Of a DNA stretch of 64,000 nucleotides, positions 36,380 to 45,126 are shown one piece after another (within the stretch, counting starts at the first letter, position 1; every line of letters begins with the position of its first letter). Below the pieces are notes generated by a model. That model saw nothing but the letters and a program-made list of their open reading frames with translations, was not told where the DNA came from and did no database searches. This DNA comes from Paenibacillus sp. (GTDB lineage Bacteria > Bacillota > Bacilli > Paenibacillales > YIM-B00363), in the NCBI RefSeq assembly GCF_035645195.1, contig NZ_DASQNA010000025.1, forward strand, positions 248,001 through 312,000. The letters run 5' to 3'. A program made the translations under genes and the position numbers.

Positions 36380-37303
36380 TTATCCTTTGACCGCGCCGAC
36401 CGTGATGCCTTTGATAAAGTACCGCTGCACGAACGGGTAGAACAAAATGACCGGTCCCGTCGCGACGACGGCCGTCGCCATCTTCATCGATTCGAGCGGC
36501 ACGTCGCGGAGATCGACGTTGGACGCCGCCGCGGAATTGCGGATAAAGTCGGCGCTGGTGATGGTGTTGTACAGGAACAGTTGGAGCGGCCTGTATTTCA
36601 TATCCGCCGACAGGAACAGCATGGAATGGTACCACTCGTTCCAGTAGCCTAGGGCGATAAACAGCCCGATCGTCGCCAGCGCCGGCGTCGTCATCGGCAA
36701 AATCAGCTTCATGAAAATGGTGAAATCGCCGGCGCCGTCGATTTTCGCCGATTCGGTAATTGCGTGCGGAATCGAACGAACGAACGCTTTCATCATGATG
36801 ATCAGGAACGGACTCATCAGACCCGGGAGCAGCACGGCAAGGTAGTTATCCTTCAAGCTCAAGTACTGCGTAATGAGCAGATAGAACGGAACGAGCCCGC
36901 CGGAAAACAGCGTCGTGAAGTAGATGTAGAACGAGATCCCGTTCCGGAACTGGAAGTCCGGGCGCTGCAGCGCGTAGCCGGTCATTGCCACGAGAAACAA
37001 TCCGACCGCCGTTCCCGCGAGCGTGATCCCCATGGTTACGAGGTACGAACCTACGATCATGTCCGGGTTTTCGAACACGATTTTGTAGGCGAACGTGCTG
37101 AACTCCCGCGGCCAAAAATTGAAGCCGTGTCTCTTGATCGACATTTCGGACGTGAACGACGTGCCCAGCACGAGCAGGAACGGCAGCAGGCAGCAGAGCG
37201 CGAATAACGAAATAAACGCGTAGCCGACAATTTTGATCAGCGTCCCGCTGAGATCGGTGCGGATGCTGCCGCTGCCGGTCGAGTGCTCCAGTTGATGTTC
37301 CAT
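36380..37303 (-). CDS. Carbohydrate ABC transporter permease (LplC/YtcP type)
   Basis: A 307-aa permease with about six membrane helices. The EAA loop is visible as AITESAKIDGAGDFTIFMKLILP, written here in two overlapping parts: AITESAKIDGAG and DFTIFMKLILP. The C-terminus YFIKGITVGAVKG is the family ending. It begins 12 bp after the other permease gene, with AAGGGGGG as ribosome site, and precedes the binding-protein gene by 89 bp. Confidence 0.94.
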   Translation of the reverse strand: MEHQLEHSTGSGSIRTDLSGTLIKIVGYAFISLFALCCLLPFLLVLGTSFTSEMSIKRHGFNFWPREFSTFAYKIVFENPDMIVGSYLVTMGITLAGTAVGLFLVAMTGYALQRPDFQFRNGISFYIYFTTLFSGGLVPFYLLITQYLSLKDNYLAVLLPGLMSPFLIIMMKAFVRSIPHAITESAKIDGAGDFTIFMKLILPMTTPALATIGLFIALGYWNEWYHSMLFLSADMKYRPLQLFLYNTITSADFIRNSAAASNVDLRDVPLESMKMATAVVATGPVILFYPFVQRYFIKGITVGAVKG

Positions 37304-37315
37304 GGTCCGCCCCCC

Positions 37316-38284
37316 TTAAAACAACGAATTTTCCGGCGAAAATTTCCGAACGAGCCAGTTCGCCGTAATGACGACGAAAAACCCGAAGATCGACTGATAC
37401 AAACTGACTGCGCTGCCCATCGAGAAATTGAAGTTGTTCATCAACGATCGGAATACGTAAGTTTCAATAATGTCCGTCGTCGCGTAAAGACTCGTGTTGT
37501 TAGCCCCCACCAGGTTGTAAAACAATCCGAAATTGCCTTTCAGTATGCCCCCGAGCGAGAACAGCAGCAAAATAATGAACGTCGGCTTCAGCCAAGGAAG
37601 CACGATATACAGGATGCGCTGAAACGCGTTGGCGCCGTCGATTTCCGACGCCTCGACGATTTCGTTATCGAGCCCCATGATGGCTGCGAAATAGACGATC
37701 GATCCGTACCCCGTCGACTGCCACAAATACGTGAGCACGATAATGAACGGCCAAATGTCCGGGTTCGAGTACGTTTTGATCGGCTCCATGCCGAACGACT
37801 GCAGCACGCTGTTTAAATACCCGTAATCGTAGCTGAGCACGTTGTAAGCGATCAGACCGATCAAGACGGCGGAAATGAAGTGGGGCAGAAACATTAACGT
37901 TTGCGAAATTTTCTTGAACCACTTCAGCCGCAGCTCGTTCAGCAGCACCGCGACGAAAATTTGCAGCACGTTCCCGAGCAAAATGAACGCCAAATTGTAC
38001 GCGATCGTATTGAAGGTGAGACGCCATAAGTCGCCGTTAATGATCAAAAACCGGAAATTATCGAACCCTACGAACGGGCTTCGGAAGATGCCGTCCGAGT
38101 AGTTGTATTTAATGAAAGCCAGATAGAGGCCGGGCATCGGCAAGTACGCGAAGACGAGGAAAAAGACGATGGCCGGCAAGCACATCAGCAGCAGCGTTCG
38201 GTTGTTCCACAATTTCCTGAATTTTGAGCTCGTGCCCTGCGCGGCTTCCTTGCGGAGCACCGCAGGCGGCGCGGTCGGATTCAT
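37316..38284 (-). CDS. Carbohydrate ABC transporter permease (LplB type)
   Basis: A 322-aa permease, partner of the 307-aa one. The first helix is TLLLMCLPAIVFFLVFAYLP, and the EAA loop is EASEIDGANAFQRILYIVLP. The ribosome site GGAGGAGG before ATG 38284 is strong. It follows the GH35 gene by 29 bp, so GH35, both permeases and the binding protein form one operon driven from the LacI-controlled promoter near 41160. Confidence 0.94.
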   Translation of the reverse strand: MNPTAPPAVLRKEAAQGTSSKFRKLWNNRTLLLMCLPAIVFFLVFAYLPMPGLYLAFIKYNYSDGIFRSPFVGFDNFRFLIINGDLWRLTFNTIAYNLAFILLGNVLQIFVAVLLNELRLKWFKKISQTLMFLPHFISAVLIGLIAYNVLSYDYGYLNSVLQSFGMEPIKTYSNPDIWPFIIVLTYLWQSTGYGSIVYFAAIMGLDNEIVEASEIDGANAFQRILYIVLPWLKPTFIILLLFSLGGILKGNFGLFYNLVGANNTSLYATTDIIETYVFRSLMNNFNFSMGSAVSLYQSIFGFFVVITANWLVRKFSPENSLF

Positions 38285-38313
38285 AGGACCTCCTCCTTAT
38301 CGACGGTATTAAA

Positions 38314-41094
38314 TTACACGGGTACGAACGAGAAGCCGTCTACCCTGCAGCCCTGCTCCCCTTCCACCGCTTCGAGCAGGACGGCCAGCCGGGCGCCGTC
38401 TTCCTCGAACCAAGCCCCGGGCAAATAGAACGAGACGGGACTTCCTCCGGTGAAGCGCGGGCGCGCGGCGCTGCCGGGCAGCCATAACCGGCCGACCAGG
38501 CGTTCGTTCAGAAATACGGTCAGCTTTACGTTCGTTCCGGACGCCCTGACTCTCCAGCCCTTCCCATCGTTCGAGCCGCGCAGTTCCCCGAGCAGCCAAG
38601 CCATCTCGCCGGCCTGCAGCGCGACGGGAAGGTCCGCTGCCGCTGCCGTATTGCGCGTCGCGGCTGCGTGCGCCAGCAGCATCTCCTCCTCGCAGGACGA
38701 AATGCGCCAGTCCTTCGCGGATACTCCTTCGTAAAGCAGCACCCTGCCGACCGCCGTGCCTGCGCTTTTTTCTAGGAAAACCGCAAGCTGCACTCGCGCG
38801 CCCGGGACGACGAACGAGGTAATGTCGATGTACGGATCCGCCGCATCGATCCTTCCCGCCTTATGCCCGTTAACGTACAGGATGCCGTCCGCTTGGGTCC
38901 CTTCGAAATGCAGCGTCCACGAGTCCGCCTCGGCGGACGGTTCGAAGCTTTTCCGAAAGTACTCGAACGCCGGGCGGTTCGGCGAAAGCCATCCCCCGAA
39001 GCCGACGATCGGCCATTCGCGGTCGTCGGTTGACGTGGAAACGAACGGTTCGTTAGGCGTCGAGCGGTCGGGTGCCGAACGGATCCGCCAGTGCTGGCTA
39101 AGGTCCCTTACGCCGCGAACCGACACCAGACCTTCGATCCCTTTCGTCGCGTTCATCCGCAGTCCGGGCAACCGAATGTCGTCGAAGTTCGTGTGTCCCC
39201 AAATCTCGACCCTCGCCAGCAGCCGGTCGTCCTCGTTCTCTTGGCTCGTCGGTACGTATCGGCTGCTGCCGCCCGGCACGAGCGTAGTTACGTATTGCTT
39301 TCCGATGTAAAGCGAGACGATGTCGCTGCCTCGCCGGATCAAGATGCCTTGCCGCTTTGTCGCGAATGCCCTCCCTTCCTTAGCCTCGTACCAGGCGAAG
39401 CCCCGGTAGATGCCGAATTTCTCCAAATGCTCCGCCGCGGCGACCTCGGTCCGCTCTGCGGTCATCGGTTCGCCCGGATCGACGGAACCGAATCTCCAAG
39501 CGATCGGAAGGTCGACCGGTTCCGTATCGTATACCTCGCTTTGTCCGAACCGCGCGGCGCCGTCCTCGCCGACGTCTTCGAGCAGCAAGGCGCTTGACCT
39601 ATCCATGGTGTGGATTTCCAGCGTATGGCCGCCGCGCAGCTCGATCGCGCACGAGGCGGCAGCTCCTGCATCGAACTTCACCGTAACGACGCCGCCGTCT
39701 ACCTCCGCGGACGCGTTGTCCGCCTTCAGCACTGCCGGTCGTTCCAACCGGAACGCCACTTCCCCCGCACGCTCCGTATGGAACGCCAGAACCGTCTTCC
39801 CTTGCTGCCGGCGAACGAAGAACAGCTCCGCGCTCGCATACAGCAGCGTTCCTTCCAGACCCCACGTTCCGAGCGGCACGCCGTACGGCAGCGCCAACGA
39901 GCGTCCTTGCTTCAGCAGCAGCTTCGGAATCCGGTTGCCGACGATGTCGAGCGACACTTCCGCCGCCTGCGTCCCGACGTTCGCGACGAACAGAAGATAA
40001 CCCCCGTCCTTCAAACGGAGCGCCCGCGGACCTACTACGCTTCCGTCCTTCGCCGCCGCCGTTCCGGCGACATTCCCGTCGGGCTCCGCCTCCGCGAGCG
40101 AAGCGCCGTACGCCCGAATGATCCGGCTCAGCAATCTGCCCTCGTACGCCTCCGCGCGAATATGTCCTTCCGGGGAAATCATCCCGCCGAAGTCGTAATC
40201 GGAGGTAAGGAAGGCGAGCGGCTCGCCCCAATTGTTCGTCGCATTCGTGAATCCGAAATTCGTGCCCGACACTTGCAGGTACGGCCCTAACAGCTTCGCC
40301 CCGCAGGAGAGCAGCCTTCGGAGCAGGAAGTGGGAGCGATTCGTCTCCGTCACTAGCAGCGGCACCCCTCGTTCCGCGAGCAGCTCCCGATAGTGCATCG
40401 CCTTCTCCTCGAAGGCCGGGTCGCGGTCGTTCGGGTAAAAGTTGCACGTCGGGACGACCCCTTCCGCGAATCCCGAAGCCTCCCGCAGCCCGCCTTGCCC
40501 TGCGCAGGCGATGAGCGGCACCGCGATGCCGTGAGCGAGAGCCATGTCCCGCAGCGCCGAGATGTACCCGTTCGGATCGGAGCATCCATAGAAGTCCAGT
40601 TCGTTGTCCAGCTGCACGCAGATGACCGTTCCGCCCGCGCCTGCTTCGTACTTTTTCAACATCGGCAGTACGCGGTCGTACCACTTCGACACATACGCCA
40701 AAAACGCGCTGTCTTGATCCCGAAGCTTCATGCCTTCCTTAGCGAACAGGTATGCGGGCAGCGCTCCGCCGTCCCATTCCGAGCAAATGTAAGGTCCCGG
40801 TCTCGCGACCACCCACACCCCCGCTTCCGCCGCGGTCTGCAGGAACGCCTCGATGTCTTTCTCGCCGGCGAAATCCCACTCGCCCTCCCGCGGCTCATGG
40901 AAATTCCACGGAAAATACACGTCGATGCAGTTATAGCCGAACGTCTTCAGCTGCTCCATCCGTTCGCGCCAATATGCCCGCGGAATTCGAAAGTAAAAGA
41001 GCGACGCGCACAATAAAATTTCCGGCTTCCCTTGAATGTTCAGCGAGTTCGCGGACAGCCCGACGGCTGGCGCGGCGGCATGGGGCGTTTCCAT
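38314..41094 (-). CDS. GH35 beta-galactosidase
   Basis: A 926-aa enzyme. ATG at 41094 is chosen because GGAGG lies 7 bases upstream; the longer frame to 41139 would run through the operator. The barrel shows RPGPYICSEWDGGALPAYL (98-116), the classic GH35 signature, and QLDNELDFYG with Glu165 as acid/base; the nucleophile is probably the Glu in LLVTETNRS near residue 250. Jelly-roll domains fill the C-terminal half. There is no signal peptide, so it acts in the cytoplasm on imported beta-galactosides. It is first in the operon with the transporter genes, as expected for galactan use. Confidence 0.92.
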   Translation of the reverse strand: METPHAAAPAVGLSANSLNIQGKPEILLCASLFYFRIPRAYWRERMEQLKTFGYNCIDVYFPWNFHEPREGEWDFAGEKDIEAFLQTAAEAGVWVVARPGPYICSEWDGGALPAYLFAKEGMKLRDQDSAFLAYVSKWYDRVLPMLKKYEAGAGGTVICVQLDNELDFYGCSDPNGYISALRDMALAHGIAVPLIACAGQGGLREASGFAEGVVPTCNFYPNDRDPAFEEKAMHYRELLAERGVPLLVTETNRSHFLLRRLLSCGAKLLGPYLQVSGTNFGFTNATNNWGEPLAFLTSDYDFGGMISPEGHIRAEAYEGRLLSRIIRAYGASLAEAEPDGNVAGTAAAKDGSVVGPRALRLKDGGYLLFVANVGTQAAEVSLDIVGNRIPKLLLKQGRSLALPYGVPLGTWGLEGTLLYASAELFFVRRQQGKTVLAFHTERAGEVAFRLERPAVLKADNASAEVDGGVVTVKFDAGAAASCAIELRGGHTLEIHTMDRSSALLLEDVGEDGAARFGQSEVYDTEPVDLPIAWRFGSVDPGEPMTAERTEVAAAEHLEKFGIYRGFAWYEAKEGRAFATKRQGILIRRGSDIVSLYIGKQYVTTLVPGGSSRYVPTSQENEDDRLLARVEIWGHTNFDDIRLPGLRMNATKGIEGLVSVRGVRDLSQHWRIRSAPDRSTPNEPFVSTSTDDREWPIVGFGGWLSPNRPAFEYFRKSFEPSAEADSWTLHFEGTQADGILYVNGHKAGRIDAADPYIDITSFVVPGARVQLAVFLEKSAGTAVGRVLLYEGVSAKDWRISSCEEEMLLAHAAATRNTAAAADLPVALQAGEMAWLLGELRGSNDGKGWRVRASGTNVKLTVFLNERLVGRLWLPGSAARPRFTGGSPVSFYLPGAWFEEDGARLAVLLEAVEGEQGCRVDGFSFVPV

Positions 41095-41124
41095 CACGAT
41101 TCCTCCGATCGATGTCGAAATTTG

Positions 41125-41152
41125 TGAAACGGGTTTCATGAAACCCGTTTCA
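41125..41152. promoter_or_regulatory. Perfect 28-bp palindrome: paired LacI-type operators before GH35
   Basis: TGAAACGGGTTTCA (41125-41138) abuts TGAAACCCGTTTCA (41139-41152); the two together are an exact palindrome. The site covers about +8 to +35 of the predicted GH35 transcript. It is the strongest of the three related sites and the likely main target of the LacI protein encoded at 33517-34548. Confidence 0.8.
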
Positions 41153-41166
41153 TAAAGTGGATGCTG

Positions 41167-41194
41167 AATGTAACTTCTGTAACCATGTTGTCAA
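41167..41194 (-). promoter_or_regulatory. Promoter of the GH35-transporter operon
   Basis: On the minus strand TTGACA (41194-41189) and TACATT (41172-41167) are 16 bp apart. The predicted start site near 41160 places the palindromic operator immediately downstream, a normal roadblock arrangement. Confidence 0.6.
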
Positions 41195-41235
41195 ATGAGG
41201 CGGATCTCCGTACAACTCTGCGATCGACATTTTAG

Positions 41236-41249
41236 TGAAAGGGGTTTCA
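41236..41249. promoter_or_regulatory. Third LacI-type operator upstream of GH35
   Basis: TGAAAGGGGTTTCA differs by one base from the first half of the main operator and lies 84 bp upstream of it. The distance of about eight helical turns would suit a DNA loop between repressor dimers. Confidence 0.5.
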
Positions 41250-41303
41250 TTTTTGTCTGATTTGGCGGGTTAGTATGATTTGCTCTGGGTTGCCGTACGA
41301 GGT

Positions 41304-41317
41304 GGGAAGCGCTTACA
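41304..41317 (-). promoter_or_regulatory. cre-like site upstream of the GH35 operon
   Basis: On the minus strand TGTAAGCGCTTCCC matches the CcpA consensus at 12 of 14 positions. It lies about 145 bp before the predicted start site, somewhat far for direct repression. Confidence 0.35.
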
Positions 41318-41477
41318 AACAAAGGATAGCATGCCGCCTGACCTTTTGTCATGCAATTATTTTTACTTTTGATCGCACTATTTTGATCTTTTCGCGAGTT
41401 GCGACACTCCGGTCGCTCCTCGTTGTCGCTGCGACCGTCGCCGCCGGGGAGCTTCCCGCCGCCGCGCTCGTCGGCTT

Positions 41478-41725
41478 TCGAGCACCGCGCTGCCTCGATC
41501 GCCGACTCTCGAGCACCGCGTCGCCCCGATCGCCGGCTCTCGAGCACCGCGCCGCCCCGATCGCCGACACTCGAGCACCGCGTCGCCCCGATCGCCAGCT
41601 CTAGAGCACCGCGCCGCCCCGATCGCCGGCTCTCGAGCACCGCGCCGCCGCCATCGCCGGCACTCGGGCACCGCTCCACCTCGACCGTCAGTTCTCGGGC
41701 GCCGCTCAGCCGCTATCGCCGGCAC
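41478..41725. repeat. Tandem array of eight 31-bp units
   Basis: Units start at 41478, 41509, 41540, 41571, 41602, 41633, 41664 and 41695, exactly 31 bp apart. A typical unit begins TCGAGCACCGCG, continues with CGCCCCGATCGCC and ends GGCTC or GACAC. The first six units are very alike and the last two have drifted (TCGGGCACCGCT, TCGGGCGCCGCT). There are no spacers, so this is not a CRISPR array. 31 bp is close to three helical turns. Confidence 0.9.
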
Positions 41726-41730
41726 TCGGG

Positions 41731-42154
41731 CCATTATGGGAAGCATGTATGCGTAACAAGTAACCACCCTTCCTTTCTTATGCATACTTCCTTCCCTTCT
41801 TGCTCCCGGCACCGCCGCTGCCGTCGGCGCTAGGACCCGTTATGGGAAGCATGTATGTATAAGAAGTAACCACCCCTCCCTTCTTTTGTATACCTCCTTC
41901 CCTTCTCGCCCCTCGCGCCGCCGCTGAAGTCGGATCTTGGACCCGTTATGGGAAGCATGTATGCTTATTAAATAACCATCCTTCCTTTATTATGCATACC
42001 TTCTTCCCTTCTCGCCCCTCGCGCCGCCGCTGAAGTCGGCTCTTGGACCCGTTATGGGAAGCATGTATGCTTAATAAATAACCATCCTTCCTTTATTATG
42101 CATACCTCCTTCTCTTCTTGCCCCTCGCGCCGCCGCTGAAGTCGGATCTAGCCC
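41731..42154. repeat. Tandem array of four 106-bp units, each with a 23-bp imperfect hairpin
   Basis: Units begin at 41731, 41837, 41943 and 42049, exactly 106 bp apart. Each holds GGGAAGCATGTATG as the start of a 23-nt left arm, a 13-nt loop TAACCA(C/T)CC(C/T)TCC and a 23-nt right arm ending TTCCC or TTCTC. A GC-rich linker with GCCGCCGCTGAAGTCGG follows in units 2 to 4. Units 3 and 4 are nearly identical, and unit 1 is the most diverged. Several arm positions change together so that pairing is kept. The array joins the 31-bp array almost without a gap. Confidence 0.9.
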
Positions 42155-42299
42155 CGAGCGTCGGCTGGGAAGGGGGCCAGGGGCCATCGATTAGCTAGGG
42201 AACCCAGCGCCAACGTGCGATCACCAACTCCGACCCTGGCCCCGTGGGGAGGTCCTGCGCCGCCGCCGTGAGTACCGGCCGGGTCGGGAGAGACCCCGC

Positions 42300-42420
42300 G
42301 CGCAGCTAGAGCGTCAGCAACGGGACCGGCAACGGCGGTGCGCAGGTAGAGCCAGCAACGGGACCGGCAGCGCAGCGCGCAGGTAGAGCCAGCAACGGGA
42401 CCGGCAGCGGCAGCGCGCAG
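42300..42420. repeat. Three imperfect 37-40-bp GC-rich repeats
   Basis: Units start at 42300, 42340 and 42377 with GCGCAGCTAGAG or GCGCAGGTAGAGCC, followed by CAGCAACGGGACCGGCA; a fourth GCGCAG begins at 42415. Lengths are 40, 37 and 38 bp, so the period is not exact. The family is unrelated to the two arrays on its left. Confidence 0.8.
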
Positions 42421-42439
42421 AGCGATCATCGCCGGTAAC

Positions 42440-42472
42440 GCCGAAAACCCGCACAGAGTGCGAGTTTTCGGC
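42440..42472. terminator. Hairpin after the GH28 gene
   Basis: GCCGAAAACCCGCAC (42440-42454) pairs with GTGCGAGTTTTCGGC (42458-42472) with one mismatch around a 3-base loop. It lies 30 bp after the GH28 stop codon. The T-tail is weak, but the long stem suits a terminator. Confidence 0.6.
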
Positions 42473-42502
42473 GAATTCGCTGGATTGTCGTTCCGCCTGG
42501 GA

Positions 42503-44077
42503 TCAACCGACGATGCGAACCGCTTCCCTGTTCACCTCAGGGGAGACGTCCACACGCCGATGCGTACCCTCCGCGGCCGCTGAACGGCATTCGATCGCTT
42601 CCGTTAACGAACCGGTCACATGCAGCAGCCGATCATCGTCCGGCGAGCCCTCGCCCGCCATCCCTTCCAGGCGGATGTCCCGGCATTGGTGCAGCGTCAC
42701 CAGCGGCCCCCCTTGAACGCGAAGCTCTACGTTCCGAAGCGTTACGCGTTCCCCGTACCTGCAGACGATGCCGTGTTTGCTGGAGACGACCGAATCGCGC
42801 CATTCGAAATCGGACACGGGCATCTCCGGCAGGCCGTTGATCAGAAGCGCGCTCTCGGCGCCTTGGCAAACGACGTCCGTGATGCGGATGTTTCGGAACG
42901 CCGGCGTTTCCTCCGTGACCGGGAACGGCGTCTCGTCCCCCATCGCTCCGGAGCCGGACTTCCCTTCGTAATACAGATTGAACGAAATCGCCTCCCCGAC
43001 GATGTCCCGCATGCGGACGCGTTCGATGACGATCCGTTCCACGACGCCGCCGCGGCCGCGGCAGCTTTTGAACCGAATGCCGATGTCCGTGCCGATGAAC
43101 GTACAGTCCGACACGCGCACATCCCGAACCCCGCCGGACATTTCGCTGCCGACGACGATGCCTCCGTGACCGTGGTAGACCGTACAATTACGGATCGCGA
43201 TATGTTCGCTCGGAAGCCCTAATCGGCGACCAGCTTCGTCCTTGCCGGACTTGAGGCAAATCGCGTCGTCCCCGACGTCGAAGGCGCTGTCCTCCACGAC
43301 GACTTGGCGGCAAGAGTCGATATCCAATCCGTCCCCGTTCTGGGCGTACCACGGATTACGCACCGTTACGTTCCGAATGATAATTTGCTCCGAAGCCCAA
43401 GGATGCAGGCACCAAGCGGCCGAGTTTTGGAACGTAGGGCCGTCCAGCAAAATACGGCGGCATCGTCTCAAGCTAAGCAGGTTCGGACGCAAATAGTCGC
43501 GCACAGCCTCGTAACGATCGACGTCCGTCACCCCCTCCCGCTCCAAACGCGCCGCAACCGCCGCTCCGTCTTTGGCGGCCTGCGTCGGCCACCATACGTC
43601 GTTCTCGTCCACGACGCCCCCGGACCGGATCAGCGCGTTCCACTGACGCTCCGTCATTTTCCACCGCTTCACGGGCCTCCAAGCCTCTCCGCCGCCGTCG
43701 AAAACGCCGCGCCCGGTAATTGCGATATCCTCGAGTCCTTCGCCATCGAGCGGAGACTGGCAGCGCACCGTCTGCTTGCCCTCGTAGCTGGACAGCACAA
43801 GCGGATAGTCGCGAAACCGTTTGCTGAAAAGGACGAGAGCGCCGGCCTCCGCGTGCAGCTCGATCCGGCTCTGCAGGGAGATCGGCCCCGTCAGCCAGAC
43901 GCCCGGCGGAATGACCACTTGGCCGCCCCCCGCCGATGCGCAAGCTTGAATCGCCGCATGAATGGCTTGCGTGTTATCGGTATGACCGTCTCCGACGGCG
44001 CCGTAATCGACAATCGAAACCGAACGGTTCGGAATATTGGGCGCGGCGACCTCGGGAATTTCGGTGTTGGTGTCCAT
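42503..44077 (-). CDS. GH28 polygalacturonase-like pectin hydrolase
   Basis: A 524-aa right-handed beta-helix enzyme. ATG at 44077 is used because GGTGGAG lies upstream; ATG 44080 is also possible. The N-terminal block VSIVDYGAVGDGHTDNTQAIH is typical. The GH28 catalytic set is complete: NGDGLDID (247-254), GDD (269-271), GHGG (303-306) and GIRFKS. There is no signal peptide, so it probably acts on imported galacturonides, like other cytoplasmic exo-acting GH28 enzymes. It is divergent from the AraC gene at 44185 and separated from GH35 by the repeat region. Confidence 0.9.
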   Translation of the reverse strand: MDTNTEIPEVAAPNIPNRSVSIVDYGAVGDGHTDNTQAIHAAIQACASAGGGQVVIPPGVWLTGPISLQSRIELHAEAGALVLFSKRFRDYPLVLSSYEGKQTVRCQSPLDGEGLEDIAITGRGVFDGGGEAWRPVKRWKMTERQWNALIRSGGVVDENDVWWPTQAAKDGAAVAARLEREGVTDVDRYEAVRDYLRPNLLSLRRCRRILLDGPTFQNSAAWCLHPWASEQIIIRNVTVRNPWYAQNGDGLDIDSCRQVVVEDSAFDVGDDAICLKSGKDEAGRRLGLPSEHIAIRNCTVYHGHGGIVVGSEMSGGVRDVRVSDCTFIGTDIGIRFKSCRGRGGVVERIVIERVRMRDIVGEAISFNLYYEGKSGSGAMGDETPFPVTEETPAFRNIRITDVVCQGAESALLINGLPEMPVSDFEWRDSVVSSKHGIVCRYGERVTLRNVELRVQGGPLVTLHQCRDIRLEGMAGEGSPDDDRLLHVTGSLTEAIECRSAAAEGTHRRVDVSPEVNREAVRIVG

Positions 44078-44184
44078 CATCTTCTCCACCTCTGGGTTTA
44101 TTTTCACTGTCTTAGAGTTTGCCTGCCTTGATGCAGCCCGACGCTCATGTTATAAATGGTCAAGGGATGAAAGGAGCGCCTATC

Positions 44185-45030
44185 GTGAACGATCAATGGA
44201 GGCCGAAATTTCATATCGGGCATGACGATTTTTCGATCCAGTACTTGTCTCGCACGGGGGCGACCAACATGCCGCGTCCTCACGAGCACTCCAGCTTCGA
44301 GCTGTATTACTTGCTGAACGGGGAGCGCATTTACTTTATGGAAGATCAGGTCGTCACCGTTCGGAAGGGCGATCTAATGATCATATATCCCCATCAGCTG
44401 CATTCCACGGCAAGCACGGAGAAACAGCGCTTCGAGCGGATCCTCGTCAACTTCTCCCCTGCGTTCATCGAACAGGGCGGCGGCCAGGTCACGTCGCTGC
44501 TGCGTACGGGCGGCTCGAGGCTCGTGCGCGTCCCGCTGAAGGATCAGCCGGACGTCGAGCGGCTGCTGCGGGCGATGCTCGCCGAATGCGAAGGGGCGCA
44601 AACCTATTACGAATCCCTCGTTCGAATCTATTTGAGCGAGCTGCTCATCCGCATTCGCCGCATCGAGCTGTCGATGCACGCCCGCGCCGGAACGGAATAC
44701 GAACACCCGATGCACCATAAAATTACGGAAATCGCGCAGTACATCAAAGCCAACTACCATCAAAAGCTTACGTTGGAGCAAATTGCCAAACAGTTTTACA
44801 TCAGCCCGTCGCATTTGAGCCGCACCTTCGCGAAGCTGACGGGGTTCCGCTTCCGGGAATATTTGCAAACCGTCCGCATCCGGGAAGCGCAAAAGCGGCT
44901 CGCGGAAAGCAAAGATTCCGTGCAGAGGATCTCGGAGCAAGCCGGCTTCGAGCATATCGCGCATTTCAATAAAACGTTCAAAAAAATCGTCGGCACGACG
45001 CCGCTCGACTATCGCAAACGCCACGGCTGA
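44185..45030 (+). CDS. AraC-family transcriptional regulator with cupin domain
   Basis: A 281-aa regulator. The GTG at 44185 is preferred because AAAGGAG lies 8 bases upstream; the ATG at 44167 would consume that site. The cupin part starts PRPHEHSSFELYYLLNGERI, and the last 100 residues are the helix-turn-helix pair (LEQIAKQFYISPSHLSRTFA and EQAGFEHIAHFNKTFKKIVG). It is divergent from GH28 across about 107 bp and convergent with GH43, so it likely controls the pectin-type locus. Confidence 0.92.
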   Translation: MNDQWRPKFHIGHDDFSIQYLSRTGATNMPRPHEHSSFELYYLLNGERIYFMEDQVVTVRKGDLMIIYPHQLHSTASTEKQRFERILVNFSPAFIEQGGGQVTSLLRTGGSRLVRVPLKDQPDVERLLRAMLAECEGAQTYYESLVRIYLSELLIRIRRIELSMHARAGTEYEHPMHHKITEIAQYIKANYHQKLTLEQIAKQFYISPSHLSRTFAKLTGFRFREYLQTVRIREAQKRLAESKDSVQRISEQAGFEHIAHFNKTFKKIVGTTPLDYRKRHG

Positions 45031-45126
45031 GTGCACCCGCGCCCGGAGCAAAGCGAAGCAGCGCCGGGCAAGGCGCCCCTTGACGCCCGCTTTGGCGGCC
45101 GCGCCTCATGCGGCGCCGAAGCGCTG

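Larger units (their letters stand above)
41095..42502. other. 1.4-kb non-coding region with operators and three repeat arrays
   Basis: No credible gene is seen here. The part next to GH35 (41095-41320) holds the promoter, operators and a cre-like site. From 41478 onward it is made of three unrelated tandem repeat families listed separately. Open frames through the arrays are Arg-rich and follow the repeat period, which is not a multiple of three (31 and 106 bp), so they are not taken as coding. Confidence 0.7.

Noticed and set aside
41478-41725. CRISPR array
   Set aside because: Units are contiguous with no unique spacers, and no cas gene is in the window.
41191-41833. Arg/Ser-rich frames on both strands through the 31-bp array
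   Set aside because: The period is not a multiple of three, so every frame is equally repetitive; no ribosome site and no sensible protein.
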